In this document: positions 9,399 through 16,449 of the stretch, piece by piece
Layout of the letters: the number at the start of each line of letters is the position of its first letter
Position numbering within the stretch: position 1 is the stretch's first letter
Assembly: GCF_937898925.1 (NCBI RefSeq)
Contig: NZ_CALDKF010000080.1
Location: 1-27,220 of the forward strand
DNA: 27,220 nucleotides
Source of the DNA: an uncultured Methanobrevibacter sp.
GTDB lineage: Archaea > Methanobacteriota > Methanobacteria > Methanobacteriales > Methanobacteriaceae
Direction of reading: 5' to 3'
Translations under genes and position numbers: made by a program
Notes under the pieces: generated by a model
Seen by the model: only the letters and a program-made list of their open reading frames with translations
Told to the model about the DNA's origin: nothing
Databases searched by the model: none

Positions 9399-11021
9399 AT
9401 GACAAAATGTTTAATGATTCAAGGAACTGCTTCCAATGCAGGAAAGAGTTTAATCGTTGCAGCACTTTGTAGGATTTATACAAAAAGAGGGTATAAGGTT
9501 GCTCCATTCAAATCACAGAATATGTCCTTAAACTCCTACACTACAAAGGAAAACAAGGAAATTGCCATTGCACAGGTATTGCAGGCAAAAGCTGCAAATA
9601 TAGAACCTACAGTAGACATGAACCCTATTTTACTAAAGCCAAAAGGGGAATCATGTTCACAGGTAATCATTCAAGGTGAAGCAGTTGGAAACAAGGACTT
9701 CTTTAGGAAGTATGACAAGACAAAAGCTACCCAAAAGGACATTGACAATAATCTAATGGATGATGAAGATTATAGAATCATGGCAAAAGAAGCTGTAATA
9801 GACTCATTAAACAACTTAAAGAAAGAATATGACATAATTATTATGGAAGGTGCCGGATCTCCTGCTGAAATTAACTTAAGGGAAGGGGACCTTGCAAACA
9901 TGGGGGCTGCCGAAATAGCTGATGCAAATGTGCTTCTTGTTGGAGACATTGACAAAGGAGGGGTCTTTGCATCAATAGCTGGAACATTCTTGCTTCTTGA
10001 TGATGCAGACAGGTCAAGATTCAAAGGAGTCATCATAAACAAGTTCAGAGGAAAACAGGAATTGTTATGCTCTGGAATTGAAAGACTGGAAGAAATCATT
10101 GAAGTTCCTGTCCTTGGAATAGTTCCTTATGCAGAGAACTTGCAACTTCCTGAAGAGGATTCCGCATCCCTAAAGGAACATGACTGGACCAAGGAATTTG
10201 AAAGCAATGATGATCATATAATCATTGGAGTAATCAAGCTTCCAAAAATAGCTAATTTTACAGATATCGACCCATTTGACACAGAAGAGGATGTTGAAGT
10301 TAAGATGATTGAAGTCCATAACTATCAGGAAAAGATAAAGGATGTTGATGCATTGATCTTGCCTGGAACAAGAAACTCAACTGAGGACATTATGGAACTG
10401 GAAAAATCAGGCTTGGCAGACAAAATCAGGGAATTGTCAAATGAATCCAGAATACCAATCATTGGAATCTGTGGAGGATACCAAATATTAGGAAATAAGA
10501 TTTATGATAAGGACCACAAGGAATCAAAGCTTGATGAAGTTGAAGGATTAGGTCTTCTAGATATTGAAAGCGAGTTCATAAGAGAAGGAAAAATCGTAAA
10601 GCAGAGCTTAGCTACAATCGAAATAGACGAAGAATCCAATAAGAATGGCATGTTCCATGAAATCTTTTCAAAAATCAATGGTGAAGAGGTTACAGGCTAT
10701 GAATTGCATGAAGGAACTACAAATCTCATAAGTGCAAAGCCACTATTCAAAATAGAAAAGGGAATTGGGAACAACGACAATGACCAATTCGATGGGGCAT
10801 ATAGTGAGAATGTATTTGGAACCTATTTCCATGGAATCTTCAATAACTACAATATAAGAAGGGAATTCCTAAATCATTTAAGAAAAGGCAAAGGACTTGA
10901 AGAAAGAATAGGTGAAGATCCATTTGAAACAAGCGTAGAGAATTCACTTGAAAAATTAGCGAATATTGTAGAGGAAGCTCTTGATATGGATTATATTGAT
11001 AAATTGATTTTTGATGAATAA
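9399..11021 (+). CDS. cobQ: Cobyric acid synthase (glutamine-dependent amidase)
   Basis: The enzyme amidates four side chains of the corrin ring using glutamine and ATP, late in cobamide synthesis; methanogens need corrinoid for the methyl-H4MPT:CoM methyltransferase. The N-terminal synthetase domain shows the nucleotide-binding GTASNAGKS (residues 9-17), then FKSQNMSLNS and the EGAGSPAEINL segment; the C-terminal class I glutamine amidotransferase domain has nucleophile Cys358 in GICGGYQILG and the catalytic His in YFHGIFNN. The 540-residue length is slightly over the usual 480-510, mainly from acidic inserts. ATG 9399 is chosen over an in-frame TTG at 9387 because GGGTAAG lies between them. 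It is monocistronic here. Confidence 0.95.
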   Translation: MTKCLMIQGTASNAGKSLIVAALCRIYTKRGYKVAPFKSQNMSLNSYTTKENKEIAIAQVLQAKAANIEPTVDMNPILLKPKGESCSQVIIQGEAVGNKDFFRKYDKTKATQKDIDNNLMDDEDYRIMAKEAVIDSLNNLKKEYDIIIMEGAGSPAEINLREGDLANMGAAEIADANVLLVGDIDKGGVFASIAGTFLLLDDADRSRFKGVIINKFRGKQELLCSGIERLEEIIEVPVLGIVPYAENLQLPEEDSASLKEHDWTKEFESNDDHIIIGVIKLPKIANFTDIDPFDTEEDVEVKMIEVHNYQEKIKDVDALILPGTRNSTEDIMELEKSGLADKIRELSNESRIPIIGICGGYQILGNKIYDKDHKESKLDEVEGLGLLDIESEFIREGKIVKQSLATIEIDEESNKNGMFHEIFSKINGEEVTGYELHEGTTNLISAKPLFKIEKGIGNNDNDQFDGAYSENVFGTYFHGIFNNYNIRREFLNHLRKGKGLEERIGEDPFETSVENSLEKLANIVEEALDMDYIDKLIFDE

Positions 11022-11168
11022 AAAGTTAAAAAATCAATAATTAATAAAATAATAATTATAGAAAAAATAGCTTAAAAGTTAATAAAAAATTAAAAAAGAA
11101 CTAAAATAAGAAAATAAGATAAGTAAATAAAAAAGTAAGAAAATAAAAAAAGTTAAGAAAGTAGAAAT

Positions 11169-12329
11169 CTAGTTGAGATCTCTACCAAAGATGTGAACAG
11201 CACAAGTACCACCAGTACCACCAACATTATGGGTCATACCGATTTCAGCACCATCCACTTGACGTTTACCTGCTTCTCCTCTTAATTGCCATACGATTTC
11301 AGCAGCTTGAGCGATACCAGTAGCACCAAGAGGGTGTCCTCTTGCTTTTAAACCACCAGATGGGTTAATTGGACAATCACCATCGATATTGGTTTGTCCT
11401 TCCTCAAGAACTTTTCCACCTTCACCTTTCTTAGCAAATCCGAGGTCTTCAATTGCAAGCAATCCGTTGATTGAGAAACAATCGTGAACTTCAGTAGCAT
11501 CGATATCCTTTACAGTCACTCCAGCCATATCATAAGCTTTTCTGGAAGCTGCAATGGTTGCATCTAAAGTTGTAATGTCTTTTCTGCTGTGCAATGCAAT
11601 GGTTCCAGAAGACTGTGCAGATGCTCTTACATAAATAGGAGTATCAGTGAACTCCTTAGCTCTTTCTGCTGCACAAATAACAATAGCTGCTGCACCATCA
11701 GAAACAGGTGAACAGTCAAGTAAAGTTAATGGGTCTGCAACAGGAGAGGATGCCAATACTTTATCAACACTAATTTCAAATGGGAATTGAGCATTAGGGT
11801 TGTTTGAAGCGTTTTTGTGGTTTACTACAGACATCATAGCCAATTGCTCTCTTGTGGTTCCATATTCATACATATGTCTTTGAGCAATCATAGCGTATAA
11901 TGATGGGAAAGTAGCTCCTTGCTGTGCTTCCCATTCTTGGTCAGAAGCGGTAGCAATAGCTGGAGTTGCATCAACAACATCAGTCATCTTTTCCACACCA
12001 GCAGATACCACTACATCATGGTAACCTGAAGCGACAGCCATAATACCTTGTCTAAGTGCGAGTCCTCCTGATGCACAAGCAGCTTCAACTCTTGTACATG
12101 GAATTGGGTTCATACCCATACTATCAGAAATAAGTGCTGCTATATGTTCTTGACCTACGAAAAGACCTGCAGACATGTTTCCAACAAACATTGCCTCTAA
12201 GTCTGCACCGCTAACATTAGCATCTTCCATAGCTCCAAGACCAGCTTGTGAAATTAATTCTCTAAATGAACTGTCCCATAATTCGCCGAATTTTGTTTGG
12301 GAAGCTCCGATAATTGCAACATCTCTCAT
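11169..12329 (-). CDS. Acetoacetyl-CoA thiolase (acetyl-CoA C-acetyltransferase), archaeal type
   Basis: It condenses two acetyl-CoA into acetoacetyl-CoA, the first step of the mevalonate pathway for isoprenoid lipids. Visible are the acyl-carrying Cys85 in EAACASGGL, the NDC-type His in EVHDCFSINGLLAIE, and the C-terminal GGLKARGHPLGATG and GGTGGTCAVH motifs with the second catalytic Cys. At 386 residues it matches SCP-x-like archaeal thiolases. The ATG is preceded by AAGGTGA. It lies 54 bases downstream of HMG-CoA synthase on the same strand, the known archaeal pairing in which the two enzymes form a channelling complex. The usual third partner, a DUF35 protein, is not encoded next to it. 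Confidence 0.95.
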   Translation of the reverse strand: MRDVAIIGASQTKFGELWDSSFRELISQAGLGAMEDANVSGADLEAMFVGNMSAGLFVGQEHIAALISDSMGMNPIPCTRVEAACASGGLALRQGIMAVASGYHDVVVSAGVEKMTDVVDATPAIATASDQEWEAQQGATFPSLYAMIAQRHMYEYGTTREQLAMMSVVNHKNASNNPNAQFPFEISVDKVLASSPVADPLTLLDCSPVSDGAAAIVICAAERAKEFTDTPIYVRASAQSSGTIALHSRKDITTLDATIAASRKAYDMAGVTVKDIDATEVHDCFSINGLLAIEDLGFAKKGEGGKVLEEGQTNIDGDCPINPSGGLKARGHPLGATGIAQAAEIVWQLRGEAGKRQVDGAEIGMTHNVGGTGGTCAVHIFGRDLN

Positions 12330-12383
12330 TTTTTCACCTTTATCATAATAATTATAATTAATTCCTCTAACTTTATCCTCTTT

Positions 12384-13424
12384 CTATGCCATTCTAAGTT
12401 TTCCTTTAAATTTAGCATAAACTGCATAATCAACATAAATCTTTTTAGAGAGGATTTCTTCAGTTGTAGGAGCTAAATTTTTAACTTCTTCAATTCTGTC
12501 ATTTACAGTTAAGGTAAATCCATCACTACCTGCACCTGAACCGTAAGATACAATGAAAATCTTATCTCCAGGTTCTGCTTTATCCAAAACATTGGAAAGT
12601 GCTAAAGGAACAGCACCAGAGTATGTGTTTCCTACATTAGGAGTTAAGAGACCGTCTTTATATTGTTCTGGAGTAAATCCTAATTTTTTAGCTGCTCTTA
12701 AGTAGAATTTACCATTAGGTTGATGGAAAATAGCATAATCATAATCTTCCACTGTTGTATCGGTTTTCTCAAGCAATCCTTTTGCTGCTCCAAATACATG
12801 TTTGAAGTAAGCTGGATCACCAGTGAATCTTCCTCCGTGACTTGGATAAGGTTGACCTTCTCTTCTGTAAAAATCAGGAGTGTCAGTAGTGTAGCTGTAA
12901 GTAGTTCCAAAGTCAGCAATGGTATTTTTATTACCAATGATATAAGCTGCACCACCAGCAGATGCAGTGTATTCCAAAGCATCTCCAGGAGCTCCTTGAG
13001 AGGTATCAGCACCAATAGCTAAACCGTATTTAATCATGCCAGAGTCTACTAAACCCATAGTGGCTTGAATTCCTGCAGTTCCTGCTTTACAAGCAAATTC
13101 CAAATCTGCTGCAGTCATATCAGGAGTAGCTCCAATTGCTTCTGCAACGATTGTAGCGGTTGGTTTTACTGCATAAGGATGAGATTCTGAACCGACATAA
13201 ACCGCTCCAATATCTTGAGGATCGATTTGTGCTCTAGCTAATGCATGTCTTGCAGCGGTAACTGCAATGGTTGCAGTGTCTTCATCAGATGAAGGCACTG
13301 ATTTTTCATTAACGATTAAACCGTTTGAGATTGAATCAGGGTTATCTCCCCATACCTTTGCGATTTCTTCTACTTTAATTCTATATGAAGGCACATTTGC
13401 CCCATATCCAACAATTCCTGCCAT
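12384..13424 (-). CDS. Hydroxymethylglutaryl-CoA synthase, archaeal type
   Basis: It adds acetyl-CoA to acetoacetyl-CoA to give HMG-CoA, the second step of the mevalonate route. The 346 residues show Glu80 (VGSESHPYAVKP), catalytic Cys112 in EFACKAGTAG, catalytic His in YAIFHQPNGKFY and the GSGAGSDGF loop near the C-terminus, all typical of the archaeal form of this thiolase-fold enzyme. The ATG is preceded by GTGATTTA. It is first in a two-gene operon with the thiolase. The product would go to HMG-CoA reductase, not encoded in this window. Confidence 0.95.
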   Translation of the reverse strand: MAGIVGYGANVPSYRIKVEEIAKVWGDNPDSISNGLIVNEKSVPSSDEDTATIAVTAARHALARAQIDPQDIGAVYVGSESHPYAVKPTATIVAEAIGATPDMTAADLEFACKAGTAGIQATMGLVDSGMIKYGLAIGADTSQGAPGDALEYTASAGGAAYIIGNKNTIADFGTTYSYTTDTPDFYRREGQPYPSHGGRFTGDPAYFKHVFGAAKGLLEKTDTTVEDYDYAIFHQPNGKFYLRAAKKLGFTPEQYKDGLLTPNVGNTYSGAVPLALSNVLDKAEPGDKIFIVSYGSGAGSDGFTLTVNDRIEEVKNLAPTTEEILSKKIYVDYAVYAKFKGKLRMA

Positions 13425-13815
13425 TAAATCACAACCATTTAATAATTTAGTTTCAATTAAAATAGCTAATAATTGCTATTAATTTAATTTTAATTTAAAT
13501 AAATAAATATAATTTCAATTTCAACAATAATGTTATCTTTTATTTTGCTTTATAATGAAATATAAACTTAAAATGACTAAAAAAACTTAAAATATTCATT
13601 ATAAGGTTATATTAATATAATATTATTTTTTAATACATATAAACTTATTTAATAAAATAATGGAAAAAACAGCTAAAAATGAATTATTAAACAATACTAA
13701 AATAAGTTAATAAAAAAATCATTGAACAAGTATAAAAAAAGTAGAATTGCTAAAAAATTTCTAAAGAAAACAATAGATCTGGAAAAATAGTAAAATAATA
13801 TTAAAAAAAAACAGA
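13425..13815. other. Non-coding AT-rich gap between HMG-CoA synthase and tRNA-Gly
   Basis: About 390 bases without a credible ORF on either strand. It must hold the minus-strand promoter for HMG-CoA synthase (TATA-like tracts around 13600-13640) and, at its end, the tRNA terminator. I see no further structure. Confidence 0.55.
13797..13811 (-). terminator. Oligo-T terminator after the tRNA-Gly pair
   Basis: Immediately 3' of tRNA-Gly(TCC) the minus strand has a run of nine T (13811-13803), typical of archaeal intrinsic termination. Confidence 0.6.
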
Positions 13816-13889
13816 TGCAGCTGCCGGGATTCGAACCCGGGTTGTAGGCTTGGAAGGCCCAAGTAATAACCAGACTATACCACAGCTGC
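13816..13889 (-). tRNA. tRNA-Gly (anticodon TCC)
   Basis: The 74-nt cloverleaf has a 7-bp acceptor GCAGCTG/CAGCTGC, discriminator A and no encoded CCA. The anticodon stem TGGGC/GCCTA encloses loop CTTCCAA, giving anticodon TCC for GGA/GGG codons; the T arm is CCGGG-TTCGAAT-CCCGG. It lies 13 bases downstream of tRNA-Gly(GCC) and is surely co-transcribed with it. Confidence 0.95.
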
Positions 13890-13902
13890 TATATAAAAAA
13901 AG

Positions 13903-13976
13903 TGCGGCGTCCGGGATTTGAACCCGGGTCTCTAACGTGGCAGGCTAGAGTCTTAACCAGGCTGGACTAACACCGC
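13903..13976 (-). tRNA. tRNA-Gly (anticodon GCC)
   Basis: The 74-nt cloverleaf has acceptor GCGGTGT/ACGCCGC (one T-G wobble), discriminator A, anticodon stem CTAGC/GTTAG with loop CTGCCAC giving anticodon GCC for GGC/GGT codons, and T arm CCGGG-TTCAAAT-CCCGG. It is first of a two-tRNA unit with a clear TATA box about 35 bases upstream. Confidence 0.95.
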
Positions 13977-14006
13977 AATATACAACATATAAATGTTAGT
14001 TAACAT

Positions 14007-14016
14007 AATATATAAA
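14007..14016 (-). promoter_or_regulatory. TATA box of the tRNA-Gly operon
   Basis: On the minus strand the sequence reads AAAGATTTATATATTATG: a purine-rich BRE followed by TTTATATATT. Its centre is about 35 bases upstream of the tRNA 5' end, so transcription should begin about 10 bases before the mature tRNA. A classic archaeal stable-RNA promoter. Confidence 0.6.
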
Positions 14017-14098
14017 TCTTTCTATAATTAAGATTTTCAATATATAATTAACAAAAAAAGCAATAATTGCAGTTTAAATAAGAAAAAACATTAGATAT

Positions 14099-14386
14099 TT
14101 AAAGCAGATGATTTATCAAAGGAAGCATAGATTGAATACCTAAAACAAATATAGCAAATCCGCCGATAAACTCAATATGCCTAGAATATTTCATAGCGGA
14201 TTTTGTACCGAAAACACCTATAAACTGCCAAATAATTACTACTAAAATACTTAAACAAGCAACAAGTATAGGATTTGCTCCTTCAATAACACCTTGAGCG
14301 GATAAAACCAAGTTTTCGATGTTTCCAAAAATTAATAATCCTAAGAATGGCTTATGCTCATTTACAAAATCTTTAAATGAAGACAT
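14099..14386 (-). CDS. Small 3-TM membrane protein with GNIEN motif, predicted N-in half of a split transporter
   Basis: This 95-residue protein has three helices: TM1 with LLIFGNIENLVLSAQG, TM2 around ILVACLSILVVIIWQFIG, TM3 with IEFIGGFAIFVLGIQSML. The N-terminus and the TM2-TM3 loop (GTKSAMKYSRH) carry positive charge, so by the positive-inside rule the N-terminus should be cytosolic. It is second in a two-gene unit, seven bases after a paralogue with the opposite charge pattern. Three helices and a NIEN motif like the NIDD/LGLDN motifs of CadD/TerC-type carriers suggest a half-size LysE-superfamily transporter. The substrate is unknown and the family is not one I can name. Closest relative here is the protein at 22774-23043. 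Confidence 0.8.
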   Translation of the reverse strand: MSSFKDFVNEHKPFLGLLIFGNIENLVLSAQGVIEGANPILVACLSILVVIIWQFIGVFGTKSAMKYSRHIEFIGGFAIFVLGIQSMLPLINHLL

Positions 14387-14393
14387 TCTATCA

Positions 14394-14660
14394 CTAACCT
14401 CTAACTGCTTCTAGCATTGATTGGATTCCTAAAATAAATATGGCTAATCCACCAATGAATTCAATGTAAATACCATAAGCTTCCAATTGCTGAGTACAAA
14501 CAGTACCAATTATTAACCAACAAGTTACGAAGATTAAACTAAAAATCGCTAATTTTAAAGGATTTGCTGCTTTAACTACTCCTTGAGAAGCTAAAATCAA
14601 GTTCTCGATATTTCCAAAAATAATTAAGGAAATTAAACCAATTGATAAAGCCATATTCAT
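14394..14660 (-). CDS. Small 3-TM membrane protein with GNIEN motif, predicted N-out half of a split transporter
   Basis: This 88-residue partner of the following gene has the same three helices and motifs (LIIFGNIENLILASQG; W-x-x-x-G in TM2; IEFIGGLAIFILGIQSMLEA in TM3). Its charges are reversed: the N-terminus MNMALS is neutral, the TM1-TM2 loop GVVKAANPLK is basic, and the TM2-TM3 loop is acidic (QQLEAYGIYIE). That predicts an outside N-terminus, antiparallel to its partner. The ATG follows GGTGA. It is first in the cassette, with the tRNA-Gly genes downstream on the same strand. Closest relative here is the protein at 23045-23332. A carrier function is inferred from fold logic, not from a recognised family. 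Confidence 0.8.
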   Translation of the reverse strand: MNMALSIGLISLIIFGNIENLILASQGVVKAANPLKLAIFSLIFVTCWLIIGTVCTQQLEAYGIYIEFIGGLAIFILGIQSMLEAVRG

Positions 14661-14961
14661 CTAATCACCATTTACTCCATATGATTAAAATGATTGCTAT
14701 TTTTTATTAGTTATTATTTTAAAAGAGATTTAAAAAATATCAATGAAAAATAATAATTAATAAGAACTATAACCAAAATTAATCTTTAACATATTTTATT
14801 AACATTTAATCATATTTAAAATTTACTTAAAAAAATTAATCATTCTTAAAAATTAGAATAAAAATATTAAATTGTTTTTAAAAACTAAAAATAAGAAAAA
14901 AAGAAAAGAAAAGAAAAAATAAAAGGAAATAACTGGATGTGAATGAAAAAAATAGATTTTA
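14661..14961. other. Non-coding AT-rich gap
   Basis: About 300 bases. The right part is an almost pure A/G tract (about 14880-14930) that is U/C-rich in minus-strand RNA and probably terminates the methyltransferase transcript; the left part should contain the promoter of the 3-TM cassette. I see no ORF or hairpin. Confidence 0.5.
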
Positions 14962-15639
14962 TTATTTTCTAGCAATAACGCAAAGCCATCCGGTGACTAA
15001 TTCCCTATCTACACTATCAGGGCCACTTTTTGAGAAACAGATAATATCTGAAAATCCTGCCTCACGCAAATATTCATCAAATTCATCTTCAGAGAATATT
15101 TTCATATCCAAAAGATCAATGAGTTCCTTTTGACGCTCATCCTCTTCGTCAGGAATTGCTTCATTACAGATGAACATTATTCCATCATCTTTCAACACTC
15201 TTCTGACTTCTTTGCAGTCATTCACAAAGTCTGGCCAGAAATAAACTGTTTCAAATCCTGTTACTATGTCAAAGGTATTATCTTCAAATGGGAGTTCAGA
15301 GACAGACCCTTGAATAACCTCACATCTTCCTTCATCAATAACCTTTTGATTTAATATTGTGGATTTCTCTACAGCTATTTCAGAATAATCAAGACCATAA
15401 ACTTTATTTTCAGTCATTTTAAGGAATCTTTCAACATTGACTCCTCCACCACAACCTATATCCAGAATAACATCATCCTTTGAAATGTCCAAATGGCTTA
15501 CACCCCATTGAGCAAGGCTTTCATGACTTTCATTCATCCTATCCAATAATTTATCACCTAATTCGCCAACAGGTTTTCGAGCATTAATGATCAGTTCTTT
15601 CTCTTCTTCACTTCTAATATTTTTTTCATTATCAGCCAT
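14962..15639 (-). CDS. Class I SAM-dependent methyltransferase
   Basis: This 225-residue Rossmann-fold methyltransferase has motif I VILDIGCGGG (57-66) binding SAM, an acidic motif II end (GLDYSEIAVEKS), a motif IV region around FDIVTGFETVYFWPD and a later VLKDDGIMFICNEA. The pattern is that of the UbiE/Methyltransf_11 group, which acts on small molecules or lipids; the substrate is not readable. The phrase ETVYFWPD is typical of one uncharacterised branch common in gut anaerobes and methanogens. The ATG follows AGGAG at about seven bases. Upstream, about 140 bases away on the same strand, is a small acidic protein. Confidence 0.88.
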   Translation of the reverse strand: MADNEKNIRSEEEKELIINARKPVGELGDKLLDRMNESHESLAQWGVSHLDISKDDVILDIGCGGGVNVERFLKMTENKVYGLDYSEIAVEKSTILNQKVIDEGRCEVIQGSVSELPFEDNTFDIVTGFETVYFWPDFVNDCKEVRRVLKDDGIMFICNEAIPDEEDERQKELIDLLDMKIFSEDEFDEYLREAGFSDIICFSKSGPDSVDRELVTGWLCVIARK

Positions 15640-15777
15640 TTTATAACTCCTATAATAACCATTTTCAATATCTATTTACCAATATAATCTTACCATTAAT
15701 AATATTAATTGCATGGTTAATAAATTTTAGTATCCCTGAATAAAATGTTAAAATAATTAAGGGAATGTTAAAGAAGA

Positions 15778-16077
15778 TTATTCTTCAAAATAAACTTCTC
15801 TAATAAACTCATGAATGCCCATATCAATCAAGGCAAAATCATTGAAAAAACCCAATAGAGCCAATTCATTCAAGTCATTTTCCTCAAGATCAATTGGAAC
15901 CTCACTTTCCCCGTCACCCCCAGATGAAGTTGACAAATTGGATGGTGAATGTTCACAAGAACAATAATCAATGCTGTTTTTCACATACATATCTTCATGA
16001 CAATTTCCTTTATTATTTTTTTCATTGTTTTCCTCATTGTTTTCTTCATTGCATTCTTTTCTATTTTCCAAAGACAT
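15778..16077 (-). CDS. Small acidic protein with Asn/Glu repeats, function unknown
   Basis: I do not recognise this 99-residue protein. The N-terminal third is a low-complexity run built on the unit NEEN/NEKN (about residues 8-26) with a few Cys (Cys9, Cys28, and a CSC pair near 39-41). The middle is Ser/Gly/Asp-rich, and the last 35 residues (ENDLNELALLGFFNDFALIDMGIHEF) look like a folded amphipathic helical segment. No membrane helix. The ATG follows GGATTTGA. The repeat codons form a short DNA tandem repeat that could vary in number. It may be real, but support is only an open frame, a start site and a plausible C-terminal segment. Confidence 0.5.
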   Translation of the reverse strand: MSLENRKECNEENNEENNEKNNKGNCHEDMYVKNSIDYCSCEHSPSNLSTSSGGDGESEVPIDLEENDLNELALLGFFNDFALIDMGIHEFIREVYFEE

Positions 16078-16350
16078 TTTATCAAATCCTTTACATATTT
16101 TTAAAAAAATTCTTGAATAAAGATTGATTTTTAAAGAATATAAACATAAACAAAGAGCATTTGAAAAGTAATAGTGAAAATAAATAGCAATTAGTTAGTT
16201 AAATTAAAAATAAACTATACATAGTTTAATATATTAAAAAATAAGCATGATTATTAGAAATAGTTTAATATATAAAATCGATGAAAATTCTAAAATTGAA
16301 AATAAGTTAAAATCAATGAAAATTAAAAAAAGTAAAAAAAGAAAAGAATA
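16078..16350. other. Non-coding gap, 3' side of the thermosome unit
   Basis: Together with the hairpins listed next this makes about 370 bases without a gene between the small acidic ORF and the thermosome. This part is AT-rich; TATA-like tracts near 16220-16230 and 16265-16275 could promote the small acidic gene. Nothing else is visible. Confidence 0.45.
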
Positions 16351-16366
16351 AACCTTAAAAAAGGTT
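16336..16366 (-). terminator. Hairpin plus T-tract, likely thermosome terminator
   Basis: AACCTT (16351-16356) and AAGGTT (16361-16366) form a perfect 6-bp stem with a 4-base loop; continuing on the minus strand is a run of T-rich sequence (TTTTTTTACTTTTTTT about 16325-16342). It is the last of three hairpins after the thermosome stop. Confidence 0.6.
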
Positions 16367-16382
16367 CATTTAACTTAAAGAT

Positions 16383-16411
16383 AAAATTCTTACCAAATGG
16401 GAAAGAATTTT
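16383..16411 (-). repeat. Inverted repeat in the thermosome 3' flank
   Basis: AAAATTCTT (16383-16391) and AAGAATTTT (16403-16411) are exact inverted copies around an 11-base spacer that itself holds CC and GG able to extend the stem. Confidence 0.65.
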
Positions 16412-16414
16412 GGT

Positions 16415-16447
16415 CCAGGTTCTACAGACTGAAGTCTGTGAAGCTGG
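16415..16447 (-). repeat. Long imperfect hairpin starting just after the thermosome stop
   Basis: The arms pair over 13 bp with one mismatch and one bulge: CCAG/CTGG, TTC/GAA, then ACAGAC/GTCTGT closing a 4-base loop. It begins two bases after the TAG stop (16452-16450) on the minus strand. The word GGTTCTACA occurs both inside it (16418-16426) and across the stop (16446-16454). Confidence 0.7.
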
Positions 16448-16449
16448 TT

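Noticed and set aside
12698..13022. ORFs on both strands inside HMG-CoA synthase
   Set aside because: Lie wholly within a full-length, motif-complete enzyme gene in other frames.
15894..16127. Plus-strand ORF rich in His, Phe and Cys
   Set aside because: It is the complement of the Asn/Glu repeats of the small acidic ORF, and the composition is an artefact of that repeat.
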